Below, one piece after another: positions 36,914 through 47,422 of a stretch of 64,000 nt of DNA. How positions within the stretch are numbered: the stretch's first letter is position 1; the number at the start of each line of letters is the position of its first letter. The stretch spans positions 2,480,001 to 2,544,000 of the forward strand of contig NZ_JPOE01000002.1 in assembly GCF_000733775.1 (NCBI RefSeq), given 5' to 3'. Position numbers and translations under genes: made by a program. Source of the stretch: Thiomonas sp. FB-Cd. Lineage in GTDB: Bacteria; Pseudomonadota; Gammaproteobacteria; Burkholderiales; Burkholderiaceae_C. The notes below the pieces were generated by a model. The model saw only the letters and a program-made list of their open reading frames with translations, was not told where the DNA came from and did no database searches.

Positions 36914-38000
36914 CGGGAGAGTTCATGAAGTTGCCCTTGGCCTGGCACGCAGTGATGGCCTCGCGCAGTGCTTCCACCCGCCCCTGGGCACCCTGCACGG
37001 GCTGCGAAGACTGTTGCGCGACCTGCTGGGACTTGGCCACCTGCACCGAGCCTTCAGCCTGCCGTTGATGCGTTCGCAGCCCAGCTGCCGCATGACTTTT
37101 CGCCTCAGGCTTGGGCTGCGTGTCCGCGCGCCGCCGCTGTGCGACTGACTTTTCCCGCTGCATGGCCTCAGGCGCCGCGCCGCGATGCGCACGCGGCTTG
37201 CCTTGGTCAGCCGCAGTCGTTAAGCCTGTTTGTTGCGCAGTGTGGGGCGCCAACGCAGCCACGCGCGGCGCAGACCCTGGCGCTGCGGCCCGCGTGGCGG
37301 GCACGTCGCTGGAGTGTTCCTGCCGAGCTGGTGGTACGGGCGGCGTCCTCACCACGGCCGGCGAATCAGCCGTCCCGGGCGTAATCGCTGTCTGGCGCAC
37401 GTGGATTGCCCAGTAAGCTCCGCCAGCAATCACCAGTGCGGCCAAGCCAGCCACTGGCAGCGTCATGTGCGTGCGTTGCATGGGCGTGCGCGCGCGCACC
37501 ACTCGCGCCGGCGGGGACTTCGCGCCCTCCTTCCCCATACCGTTGGCCGCATGCGCCTGGGAAACACTCTCCTCCTCAGGCATTGGCGCCGACAGCAAGC
37601 TCGCCCTTCGTGGGCGCTTGACGTCAGCCGCCACGGGAATGCGCGCGGCAGCCAACGCGGCAGCCCGCGCTTTGTCCTGGGCTTTGATCCGTGCTGCGAT
37701 CTCGGCCAGGCGGGCCTGCTCGCACTCGGCCTCGGGATGGGTGGCGTCGGTTCGTGCACCATGCCCCCGGTCGACGTGCACGTGGCTCGCCGCAGCCGGC
37801 GCAGCATCCTCACCCTGCACCGCAGCTTGTGGCATCGATCCGCCATCGCGCCCTGAGGCAATGCCCGAATGGGCTTGTTCGGCTTCAGTCGAGGCCGAAG
37901 CGGTTCCGGCGGACGGCGCGGACAGCGTCGCCCCACAGCCTTTACAAAATCGGGCCTCGTCGTCATTCGACATGCCGCATCGGGTACAAAAGCGTGGCAT
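36891..38000 (-). CDS. Zinc-ribbon membrane protein of unknown function, 3' end overlapping the TnpB element
   Basis: With the ATG at 38000 the 369-residue protein starts with a double-CXXC zinc ribbon (FCTRCG and FCKGCG; cysteines 5, 8, 19, 22), then an Ala/Gln-rich low-complexity stretch, one membrane helix (LPVAGLAALVIAGGAYWAIH, about 181-200) and a long Ala/Pro/Gln/Lys-rich domain. The last residues (CQAKGNFMNSPAAKRMAL) run into the right-end hairpin of the TnpB element, so the native C-terminus, which in similar proteins continues with more cysteines, may be cut. Function unknown. No partner gene is visible; a 98-bp gap separates it from the upstream IS. Confidence 0.65.
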   Translation of the reverse strand: MPRFCTRCGMSNDDEARFCKGCGATLSAPSAGTASASTEAEQAHSGIASGRDGGSMPQAAVQGEDAAPAAASHVHVDRGHGARTDATHPEAECEQARLAEIAARIKAQDKARAAALAAARIPVAADVKRPRRASLLSAPMPEEESVSQAHAANGMGKEGAKSPPARVVRARTPMQRTHMTLPVAGLAALVIAGGAYWAIHVRQTAITPGTADSPAVVRTPPVPPARQEHSSDVPATRAAAPGSAPRVAALAPHTAQQTGLTTAADQGKPRAHRGAAPEAMQREKSVAQRRRADTQPKPEAKSHAAAGLRTHQRQAEGSVQVAKSQQVAQQSSQPVQGAQGRVEALREAITACQAKGNFMNSPAAKRMAL

Positions 38001-38098
38001 TCCAACCCCGTGAGCCGAGTCGCCACATGGTAATGGACACACACGGGCCGGGTGCAAGCTGCAGCGCCCGATTGGCTTGTCGGGACCAGTTCCTCATT

Positions 38099-39598
38099 AG
38101 TCGGCGCTGAACAATGGCGTTTTCAGCGCACCGAGCCCAAGGGGATAGAGGCTGGCGGCACGTTCGCCACCAACCATGCGTGCACGGCGTCGGCAATGCG
38201 GGCGCAAAGAAACCTCAGCTTTTTCAGCAGCAGACGGATGTTGTGGCCGGCGCCGCACATCACGGCATGCAAGGCATCTCCGAGTGCGCCTTTGAGCGGA
38301 TTGCGGGCAAGTCGGCCGTCGGATTTCATGTGACCGATGGCGGGTTCGATCGCGCTGCGCCGCTTGACCATTGCGTGCAGCGTTCGTGTGAGACCGCGTT
38401 TCTGGCCTGAGCGCAAGATGCGCACGCCATCGACCTTCACCCCCTGGTAGCCTTTGTCGACAATGGCGATCTTCGGCTTGGCGTCGGCCAGGATCTCCAC
38501 TTGTTCCAGAGTTTCGGCCAGCGTGTGGCCATCCCAGGGGTTGCCCGGCATCGAGCGCATGCCTACGACCAGGCCCTCCTTGAGCGTGGTGGCGATCGTG
38601 ACCTTCACGCCGAACTCATAGGGCGTCCTGGCCTTGCCTTTCGAGATGCACTCGACCTCGGGGGCATGCAGCGCGTACAGCTTGTTCTTGTCCTTGGTCT
38701 TCTGCGTCAGAATGCGCCCGGCACGCTGCAGCAGATCCTGGGCTTTGTCCCGCTGGGCTTCGGGCAGCGCGTGCAGCTTGCGCCCGACCTCGCGGTGCAC
38801 CCGCCCGACGCGGCTGCGCAGAGTGCGCAATGCCTTCTTCATCCGCTTGAACTGCTTGGCGTGCGCGTAGCGGCCGATCTGCGCCGCCAGGCGTGGTGCC
38901 TCGCGGTTGTAGTTCTGGCGCAGCTCGATGCCGCCTGCGTCGGCCAGCTTGACCAGATGCTGGCGGCTTCTCTCCAGCAGCCGGCTGTCGGTCGGATGGG
39001 CAATGGCCTTGGGCATCACGGTCGTGTCGACGATGACGCGGTCCACGCTCGTCTTGCTGATCATCCCGGCCTTGCGCGCCGCCTCGATCGTCAGCGCCAG
39101 CAGCGTCTCGACGCCGGCTTCGCCAACGCGCTTTCTCCAGCGCGTCAGGCTCGATGGATCCACTGGCGCCTCGGTCTGCAGGTAGGTCTCGCCCGTGAAG
39201 AACTGCCAGTACGGATTTTCCACCCAGGTGCCCACCACCGCTTCATCCGAGGCGTCGAACGCGTGCTGAAGGTACAGCAGCCCTGCCACCAGCCGGGGAG
39301 ACAGCGCCGGGCGGCCACGGCCCGAACTGAAGTGCCCGGCAAACGTGCGATGGATTTCGTCCCAGTCGATCAAACCCGCCAGGCGCACCAGCGGATGCTT
39401 CATGTTGATTTGTTCATCCAACCGCGCCCGGAACAGATCCGGCGGCGGCGACTGCGGGGAATGCGGACCCATGCGCCAAACCTCGTCGAAATTTGCAGGA
39501 AACCTCAGCGTTTAACGCACAAGCCTGCGATTTGGACGACTAAGAACGCTTGAATTGACGAACAATATCAACGTGTTGAGAATTGTTCAGCGCCGACT
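38099..39598 (-). mobile_element. IS5-family insertion sequence (1500 bp), second type
   Basis: Inverted repeats AGTCGGCGCTGAACAAT (38099-38115) and its reverse complement (39582-39598) are flanked by the 4-bp duplication CATT (38095-38098 and 39599-39602). The outer repeat bases resemble those of the IS at 28484 (AGTCGGCCCTGA), but the two elements differ in length and protein sequence. It sits between the zinc-ribbon gene and groEL. Confidence 0.93.
38123..39472 (-). CDS. IS5-family transposase
   Basis: Intact DDE transposase of 449 residues: N-terminal DUF772-type region (GRPALSPRLVAGLLYLQHAF; WQFFTGETYLQTEAP), first aspartate in VDRVIVDTTVMPKAIAHPTD, second in PKIAIVDKGYQGVKVDG, glutamate in RRSAIEPAIGHMKSDGRLAR. 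It is a paralogue of the transposase at 28600 (shared AIAHPTDSRLLE, ISKGKARTPYEFGVKV). Confidence 0.94.
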   Translation of the reverse strand: MGPHSPQSPPPDLFRARLDEQINMKHPLVRLAGLIDWDEIHRTFAGHFSSGRGRPALSPRLVAGLLYLQHAFDASDEAVVGTWVENPYWQFFTGETYLQTEAPVDPSSLTRWRKRVGEAGVETLLALTIEAARKAGMISKTSVDRVIVDTTVMPKAIAHPTDSRLLERSRQHLVKLADAGGIELRQNYNREAPRLAAQIGRYAHAKQFKRMKKALRTLRSRVGRVHREVGRKLHALPEAQRDKAQDLLQRAGRILTQKTKDKNKLYALHAPEVECISKGKARTPYEFGVKVTIATTLKEGLVVGMRSMPGNPWDGHTLAETLEQVEILADAKPKIAIVDKGYQGVKVDGVRILRSGQKRGLTRTLHAMVKRRSAIEPAIGHMKSDGRLARNPLKGALGDALHAVMCGAGHNIRLLLKKLRFLCARIADAVHAWLVANVPPASIPLGSVR

Positions 39599-39658
39599 CA
39601 TTACCGGTGCATCCCCCGATTTCGCGCTGGCAGGTCGGCTCAGCCGGCGCCCAAAGAA

Positions 39659-39692
39659 ATGGGCCTGCAAACCCGAAAGTCTGCAGGCCCAT
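39659..39692 (-). terminator. Rho-independent terminator of groESL
   Basis: Stem ATGGGCCTGCA paired with TGCAGGCCCAT around a 12-nt loop. On the reverse strand it is followed by TTTCTTT, 54-87 bp after the groEL stop. Confidence 0.8.
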
Positions 39693-39745
39693 GACCGAGT
39701 GAGCTGCGGCGTACCGCCGCGGCCCAACCCAGACACCGGACAGCT

Positions 39746-41434
<1,689 letters not shown>

Positions 41435-41725
41435 TTACTTCTCGATGACCGCCATCAGGTCATCTTCGCGCATCACCATCAATTCGTCGCCGTCAACCTT
41501 GACGGTCTGCCCGGCGTACTTGCCAAACAGCACGCGATCACCAACCTTGACCGACATGGGGCTTAGTTCGCCCTTGTCATCACGCTTGCCTGGGCCCACG
41601 GCCAGAACTTCACCCTGATCGGGCTTTTCGGCGGCGTTGTCGGGAATAAAAATGCCCGAAGCCGTCTTGGTTTCTTGTTCCACGCGCTTAACGATCACGC
41701 GGTCATGCAAGGGACGCAATTTCAT
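41435..41725 (-). CDS. groES: Co-chaperonin GroES
   Basis: Heptameric lid of GroEL. The ATG at 41725 gives 96 residues: [18 protein letters not shown], mobile loop [20 protein letters not shown], then [20 protein letters not shown]. The open frame extends upstream over the 5' leader but that part is not protein-like. Confidence 0.97.
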   Translation of the reverse strand: MKLRPLHDRVIVKRVEQETKTASGIFIPDNAAEKPDQGEVLAVGPGKRDDKGELSPMSVKVGDRVLFGKYAGQTVKVDGDELMVMREDDLMAVIEK

Positions 41726-41828
41726 TCGTGTTGCTCCTGTTGATGGAATTCGAGGGATTGAACGCATGCCAGTGCAGGGCACCAGCCTGAGCGCTTGGGG
41801 AGACTGCCGGATTTCCAAACATCTGCCG

Positions 41829-41855
41829 CTAGCACTCACTACATGCGAGTGCTAA
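41829..41855. promoter_or_regulatory. CIRCE operator (HrcA binding site) of groESL
   Basis: CTAGCACTC, 9-nt spacer, GAGTGCTAA: the CIRCE inverted repeat with one mismatch from the consensus TTAGCACTC-N9-GAGTGCTAA. HrcA bound here blocks groESL transcription until heat stress. The repeat starts 104 bp upstream of the groES ATG and overlaps the predicted transcription start. Confidence 0.93.
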
Positions 41856-41882
41856 TTGTAGGGCCAAAGCGCGGGAATTCAA
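41855..41882 (-). promoter_or_regulatory. groESL promoter
   Basis: Reverse strand: TTGAAT (41882-41877), 16-bp spacer, TACAAT (41860-41855), a good housekeeping promoter ending at the edge of CIRCE. The same bases can be read as CTTGAAT-N13-CCCTACA, close to the heat-shock sigma-32 consensus, so dual control is possible. Confidence 0.65.
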
Positions 41883-42394
41883 GCCCCTCACTCACCACAT
41901 ACCCGACCCGCTGTCGAGTTTCATTCAATTCTGAATTCCGTTCACTCAATTCTGAACTCCACGCACGGCCAGCACGGCTGCTCACAAGACCGCAACCCAA
42001 TCCGTCCCGCGCTGTCGATCGGCTCCAACGAGCAATCGGACGCGTCAAGTTGTCGGGCAGAGGAAGCCGCGGTGCGTCTTCACACAGCCTCCGCCCGAAG
42101 TGGTCGGCCATGAACGTGCAGCCGATGGACAGGTCACGGCCCGGGCCTGCCGTTCATCGTGGCAAGCTTCCCATGGCCGGTTCTGTTGCCATTCGGGCAC
42201 GTCCGTCGCAGCGTCAGCGGGGCCTGCGAGATCGTCCAGCAGCCCTTCCTGTCCGTGCGAGCCTACGGAGATGGTGACGCGCTCAGCTGCCATGATGCTT
42301 GCCATCAATTTCACCGCTGCGGCACTGCAACGCAAAACACTCCCTGAAGTCGGACCGTGCGCAAGTCGCCCTTGAAGACCTGGCGACACATCGC
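41883..42394. other. Intergenic region upstream of groES, with a 21-bp tandem repeat
   Basis: About 510 bp between the groES promoter and the end of the glycan operon. It holds two adjacent 21-mers (41920-41940 and 41941-41961; TTCATTCAATTCTGAATTCC and TTCACTCAATTCTGAACTCC cores, three differences in 21). No coding frame in the rest resembles a known family and no terminator hairpin for the glycan operon was evident. Confidence 0.5.
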
Positions 42395-43657
42395 TCAGTA
42401 TCTCTTTAACCGACGCAACAAGCCGCTGAGTCCTTCGCTTTGCAGCACCTGCATCCCCCTTGAGGCAAGCCGGCGCGCCGTTGTGGGGTTGCGCAGTGCC
42501 TGCAAGAGTAGGTCAGTCAAAGGCACCATCCCGGCAACCTCATCTCCGGCGCGATAACCCGGGCTCAAGCGCGAACGAAGGCGCTCAAGCGCCGCCGGCG
42601 CGAGCCTTTCATCGAATAGCTCCGGAAATTCACGCACGCCCTGCTTCTTCCACCATTGCAAAAAGCCACCCGCTGCGAGAGGGTCTGGGAACGCACGTTG
42701 CAGATCCACGCGCTCACGATACACCACACGCTGTTCCGCGCTGATTGGCTCGCCATTGTCGAAAGTCGCAAAAAACCAAGGAATGCGGCACAACGGGTCT
42801 TTTCCCAACTCAGCGATTCTGTTGGCATACCACCGAAGCAGCATTTCCACGCTTTTATTTCCGCTGGCGTTCTTAGCCGCCATAATATGGTGATCGCCCT
42901 TATCAAATCCGGTAAAATGATAAAAGCCGAGTGGCTTGCCATCCACCGTAAAACCCCGGTCGAAATCACCGTCCAATTGGCGCGTTGTCAAGTTCCAAGT
43001 GGCAACATCATGGCGTGTCGTTCTGACAATCCCAACTTCATCAAAAAATGCTGGAACGAGATCGACCCACCGCTGATCCGTAAACAGTCCATTGCAAATA
43101 TCGGCACGGCAGAAATAATAAAGTCGTTGCGCCCACCAATGCGCAAAACGCATACCCTCGTCGGTTGGTGAAACACCAAGAAAGCCGAGGTTATAAATCC
43201 CATGTTTGAGGCTGCCAATTTCATTATCGATCACAGCACTTAGGGTCGTCTCCGGGTCAGTCTGATGCGGCACGAGAAGAATACTCGACTGCCGCAATGC
43301 CGCGATGATATCGTCCAAGGGAGAAAACAGCACGACATCGGGATCGAGGTAGATGACACATTCACAGTCCTCACGCCTGAGCAAACTCTGCAAGGCAAAC
43401 GGCTTGATCGCCGTGGCCAGTTCGACGATGCGATGCGTGAAAGCCCAGGCACGATGCTCTGGGATCCCGAGCGAATCGATGGTCATTAAGTCGTCGAAGG
43501 GCTCTTTCGACAAATCAATCTCGCCGCGCAACTCATCGGCCAAAGCCAAATGCAACACCCAATCAGGATGATATTTTCGGACCGACTCAAACAAGACGCG
43601 CGCCTTGGGGATGTAATTCAGCGCCGCACTGGTGAAAACATGTATTTTTTTTTGCAT
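42395..43657 (-). CDS. Glycosyltransferase with GT8-like nucleotide-sugar fold (DXD type)
   Basis: The 420-residue protein (ATG at 43657, MQKKIHVFTS) has a GT-A start HVFTSAALNYIPKARVLFES, VLHLALADELRGEI, and the metal/nucleotide motif ECVIYLDPDVVLFSPLDDI followed by LVPHQTDPE and GIYNLGFLGVSPTDEGM. The conserved WWAQRLYYFCR and DQRWVDLVPAFFD match a glycosyltransferase group found in rhamnan/O-antigen loci. Donor and acceptor are unknown. Last gene of the glycan operon, 16 bp after the GT4 gene; its DNA is less GC-rich than the core genes. Confidence 0.8.
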   Translation of the reverse strand: MQKKIHVFTSAALNYIPKARVLFESVRKYHPDWVLHLALADELRGEIDLSKEPFDDLMTIDSLGIPEHRAWAFTHRIVELATAIKPFALQSLLRREDCECVIYLDPDVVLFSPLDDIIAALRQSSILLVPHQTDPETTLSAVIDNEIGSLKHGIYNLGFLGVSPTDEGMRFAHWWAQRLYYFCRADICNGLFTDQRWVDLVPAFFDEVGIVRTTRHDVATWNLTTRQLDGDFDRGFTVDGKPLGFYHFTGFDKGDHHIMAAKNASGNKSVEMLLRWYANRIAELGKDPLCRIPWFFATFDNGEPISAEQRVVYRERVDLQRAFPDPLAAGGFLQWWKKQGVREFPELFDERLAPAALERLRSRLSPGYRAGDEVAGMVPLTDLLLQALRNPTTARRLASRGMQVLQSEGLSGLLRRLKRY

Positions 43658-43673
43658 TATTAAGCTCGCTTGG

Positions 43674-45317
43674 TCACTTATTTTGCCCTTCACCCCGAGA
43701 CTGCAAAGACTCATAGGCGGTGTTCAACGCATCGAGAAGGGCATTGCCCTCGAGGATCGGGATCACCCGTCCCGAAGAATAGCCGCGCACTGCCTCGGCC
43801 TGTGCGCCCAAATCAAAGCAGACCAGCGGAAAATCCATCCGAATTATCTCGTGAGTGACATAGGAAAACGTTTCTGGAACCATTGATGGAACAAATATAA
43901 AATTGACTGCAGATTTCTCGATCAAATCTGGCAAATCCGCATGCTGATAATTCCCCATGATCTCGACAACCTCTTTTGGCACCGCCTCATCGATTAGCCC
44001 AAAGATCGTGATTTTTACATCGGATCGACGCTCGGCAATGGCGCGAGCCAAACCGGAAACAATCCGAGAGCCCTTGTGTTTTCCAATATTGCCTACCACA
44101 CCAACGCGTAGAGGAGAAGATGCCGGGACCAACACTTTCCGCGCGGGGAAGTACTCCAAGGAATGGGGCTTGACGTGCAACTTGTCGACGGGTACGTCCG
44201 GATACGCCTGGCGCAGGAGTTGCAGGGTTGATTGGGAGAAAAAAAGCAATTCATCCGCTTCATTGATCAAACGCCGCCATTCACGTCGCCAAAGGTGGAT
44301 GTCCCGCGCCGGAAAAAAGCTCACGAATCCTTCTTGATTCTTCGGCAGGCATTTTGCACAGACACTGGTGTCCGGAACGTTGCAAAATTTGCCTGAGGCA
44401 TTGATCAAGAAATGCGATGGGCAAAGCATGTAAAAGTCGTGGACTGCGAGCGTCAGCCGTCCGCCAGCGATCGATCGCAGGGCGATGAGAAAATCGGGAA
44501 TGCGTTCCGCCTGCGGAAACGACACCGCGTTATTGAAAAAAATATCCCCGATGTATCCCTGGCGCGCCAACTCCAACACGGCATCGAGATTCGGCATGGC
44601 AAGGCGGCGCGTTCCGGGCGCTCCATAGACCTGCGCGGCGTAGGTCAGCGTGGGCACATGGAAAGTCAGCAGCAGGGCAACGCCGCCCTCGGCAACATGG
44701 GCGGCTATGCGTTGCTGACGGTACTGCGGTGCGCCACCGCCAAGGTCATGGTCGATGACGAACAGCGCTGGCTTGCCCGATCGTGCAGGCTGAATCACAC
44801 TTTTCAGGTCTGCGAGCGGGTCAGCCACTGACACCGGTTTGGCGGCCAAATAACGTCTGGCCTTGTCCCAAAGCACGTTGAAATGCCCGTGACGGATCAA
44901 CCGGAGCGCTCGCATCGCCAAGGTCAGGCCAACGTGAAACGCCGTTCGCAGTCTCGACAGTCCGTCGGACGTGCCGTGTGTCGTTTCGAACAGCGAGATG
45001 CTCCTGGACGCTCCCGTGGCCGTGATCGCGATCAGGTGCACACTGACTAATTCAGCTCCATTCCAAGCGACGCTGGCAAGGAACCCCGACGCATCGGCAT
45101 GAGGAATGTGCGCGAACCGATCGCTTACATCCTCGCGCAACGATCCATATTGGACAGCTTGCTCAACTATCCGCCCGTCTTGCAAAATGCACTGCAAGCG
45201 GACATCGACCAGTGGCCCGGCCTCATCGCACATCCAGCCCCAGCAGTGCAGGAGCCCTGGCTTGATCACGAGGTGATCGACGTTGTGGTGCATCCCCGTT
45301 GTGTGAGCGGCGCTCAT
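43674..45317 (-). CDS. GT4-type glycosyltransferase with an extra N-terminal domain
   Basis: 547 residues. The N-terminal 130 residues (WGWMCDEAGPLVDVRLQCIL) form a separate beta-rich domain; from about 180 there is a GT-B core with ALFVIDHDLGGGAPQYRQQR, LAVHDFYMLCPSHFLI, a cluster of four cysteines (CNVPDTSVCAKCLP), the C-terminal Rossmann start LRVGVVGNIGKHKGSRI and the donor-side E in FVPSMVPETFSYVTHEII. Probably builds a surface polysaccharide. It overlaps the upstream sulfotransferase gene by 4 bp (ATGA). Confidence 0.82.
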   Translation of the reverse strand: MSAAHTTGMHHNVDHLVIKPGLLHCWGWMCDEAGPLVDVRLQCILQDGRIVEQAVQYGSLREDVSDRFAHIPHADASGFLASVAWNGAELVSVHLIAITATGASRSISLFETTHGTSDGLSRLRTAFHVGLTLAMRALRLIRHGHFNVLWDKARRYLAAKPVSVADPLADLKSVIQPARSGKPALFVIDHDLGGGAPQYRQQRIAAHVAEGGVALLLTFHVPTLTYAAQVYGAPGTRRLAMPNLDAVLELARQGYIGDIFFNNAVSFPQAERIPDFLIALRSIAGGRLTLAVHDFYMLCPSHFLINASGKFCNVPDTSVCAKCLPKNQEGFVSFFPARDIHLWRREWRRLINEADELLFFSQSTLQLLRQAYPDVPVDKLHVKPHSLEYFPARKVLVPASSPLRVGVVGNIGKHKGSRIVSGLARAIAERRSDVKITIFGLIDEAVPKEVVEIMGNYQHADLPDLIEKSAVNFIFVPSMVPETFSYVTHEIIRMDFPLVCFDLGAQAEAVRGYSSGRVIPILEGNALLDALNTAYESLQSRGEGQNK

Positions 45318-47284
45318 GACTTGATCCGCCGCAGCACCTGTGCCACGCGCCCAGGGAGTGAATGGTGGAATTCGTCGATATAGGCCAAGCGCTCCAGCGC
45401 CAGATGCTGGGCTTGCGCCAGCGCTGCCTCCAGAGCCTCGGCGTGCGCGATGCGCTCTCGCGCCAACGATTGCACATCGGCCAGCGCGGCCTCCAGAGTC
45501 TCGGCATGCGCCATGCGCTCTAGCGCCAGCTTTTGCGCATCGGCCAGCGCGGCCTCGGTGACGACCAAGCGCTCACGCACCTGGCGAAGCTCATCAAGCA
45601 ATTGGTCGCTCGCGGTTCGCGCAAACGCCACCGGCCCTTCCGCGTCCTGCCGTCTGAGGGGAGGCGCGGTCATCAAAGCGACGCCGTAGCCGCCGCCGCG
45701 CACGGCCAGTGGCAACACCCGCTCGATCGCATGCGCGAGCGTTCCCTCACGCTGCCCTTGCTCGGGCTCGAAATCCGAGGCACCCAAGCCCAAGGTCAAA
45801 AGCGGGACCAAGGCCTGGGGTCGGAACCAAAACATCGTCCCAGCGAAGAAATGCCAGTTGTCGAGGCTACCATCAGGCAACAAACGGCGTGCCAACTCGA
45901 CCACGCGATCATGGCAGCTGTCACGGTAATCCTGTTCCGCCACCCAATAATCTTGCAGACCCAAAAGACCCAGCGCCTGATCGATTCCAAAACGCGCGCG
46001 AATCCGCTCGGTCTCTTCGGCACGGCCGAGCAAGCCACCCCACAAATCCAGGCGCCAGCCCTGGCCGTCGATCTGCGCGTAGTCCGAGCGTTTGGTATGC
46101 AGTTTGCAAACACACGCATAGCCCTCTTGAATCAGGGCCGGCAAGACGTGCAGGAAAGCCGCCAAGTCGCGCCCCTGATTCGGTAATTTAAACACCCGGG
46201 CCTTGGGCTCATACGCCTCAACCAAGACCTTGGCGTGCTCGGCGTGGGGCCCCGCCACGCTCACGAATAGGTCGATATCGGGCCAGAGCTGCTCAAGCAG
46301 CGCCACGACTTGCGGCCATTGCTCCGGGTAATACAGGTGCAACATCACGGCGGTTTTGACTGGCGCAATCCCTCCGCGCGGCGAGGTATCAAGGTCAGTA
46401 TGCGAGTGTCCGGCGCGCAAGCGGTGCACCTCCTGGCGGACGAGGCTCCATCCGTGTTCGGCGTGCTGCGTCTGAAGGTCGGCCCCGGACGACCGAGGCA
46501 GCAACGCGTCATAGACACGCCGATCAACCTGCCCCAGGGTCGCATCTGTCGGCGAGTCAGCTGCGCCCGCAACTGTGTTCAAGTCCTGAATTTGGTGCCG
46601 CAAAGCCGGCTCCACCACGGCCACGACGCGCGCATCCACTGCCGATGGCTTCAGCCCAAGAAAGGCGGCCAATCGGTGAAGTTGTCCTGTCGGGTCACGC
46701 AGAAGTTGCGCATATGAAACGAACAGCCGATCCCGGCCCGCCGTCTGGTTGCAGGCTGACACCAGATGATCGGCCCACAACCAGCGCGCCCGCTCCAGGG
46801 GCAACCGGTCGCGCCGGAGGATCGACAACGCGCATTCCAGCGGATCACGCAGGGTCAGAACGTATCGGACGCTCAGCCCCGCCTGCTCGAACTGTGGGAT
46901 CCAAAAATCCAGCAGCCGGCACATCCGCGGGTCCTTGATCACCAGAGCACGCTCCGCGCCGAACGCCGCGCACAAGAGCTCCTGCGCGCGTTGCGCGAAT
47001 TCCCCGAAGCGTCTCGCGCCAATCCGAGCAACCGGGGGGATGCGCGACGCGTCCCAGGCGCAGCCCAGCGCGGCCAGCAGGGCGTCGTTGAACTCCACTA
47101 GGGCGCGCAACTCCCAGTAGCCGCGCGCGTTTTCGGGGGTGGCGCCAAGAAGATCTTCCTCTTCGCCCGCCCACATACCCATGGCATTCAGACATGCGGC
47201 GAGCGCGCTCGTGCCGCTGCGGTGCATGCCCAGCACCACGACCAGTGTTCTTCCCTCCAGGGGCTGTTCAATATCGGTTTGCAT
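45314..47284 (-). CDS. Sulfotransferase-RgpF fusion protein with C-terminal coiled-coil repeats
   Basis: The ATG at 47284 gives 656 residues. N-terminal sulfotransferase: PAPS 5'-phosphosulfate loop VVLGMHRSGTSALAACLNAM and 3'-phosphate region YVLTLRDPLECALSILRRDR. From about residue 300 an RgpF (rhamnan synthesis F) domain: LHLYYPEQWPQVVALLEQL, FKLPNQGRDLAAFLHVLPAL, CKLHTKRSDYAQIDGQGW, NWHFFAGTMFWFRP. The C-terminus has three 21-residue repeats (AALADAQKLALERMAHAETL and two variants; 45380-45560) predicted to form a coiled coil. Suggests sulfation plus sugar transfer on a surface glycan. Third gene from the end of the operon, overlapping the next by ATGA. Confidence 0.85.
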   Translation of the reverse strand: MQTDIEQPLEGRTLVVVLGMHRSGTSALAACLNAMGMWAGEEEDLLGATPENARGYWELRALVEFNDALLAALGCAWDASRIPPVARIGARRFGEFAQRAQELLCAAFGAERALVIKDPRMCRLLDFWIPQFEQAGLSVRYVLTLRDPLECALSILRRDRLPLERARWLWADHLVSACNQTAGRDRLFVSYAQLLRDPTGQLHRLAAFLGLKPSAVDARVVAVVEPALRHQIQDLNTVAGAADSPTDATLGQVDRRVYDALLPRSSGADLQTQHAEHGWSLVRQEVHRLRAGHSHTDLDTSPRGGIAPVKTAVMLHLYYPEQWPQVVALLEQLWPDIDLFVSVAGPHAEHAKVLVEAYEPKARVFKLPNQGRDLAAFLHVLPALIQEGYACVCKLHTKRSDYAQIDGQGWRLDLWGGLLGRAEETERIRARFGIDQALGLLGLQDYWVAEQDYRDSCHDRVVELARRLLPDGSLDNWHFFAGTMFWFRPQALVPLLTLGLGASDFEPEQGQREGTLAHAIERVLPLAVRGGGYGVALMTAPPLRRQDAEGPVAFARTASDQLLDELRQVRERLVVTEAALADAQKLALERMAHAETLEAALADVQSLARERIAHAEALEAALAQAQHLALERLAYIDEFHHSLPGRVAQVLRRIKS

Positions 47285-47422
47285 TTTCAACACTACGGTA
47301 GCAGTGGACGGAGTAAGCGGTTTGCACCCGCACCGCCTCACCAATCCACAAATCGCCTGAAGGCGGCCGGGCGAAGGGGTGTGTCGAGTCCTTCACTGGT
47401 TGCCCCGAGCACCGTTCATCCA

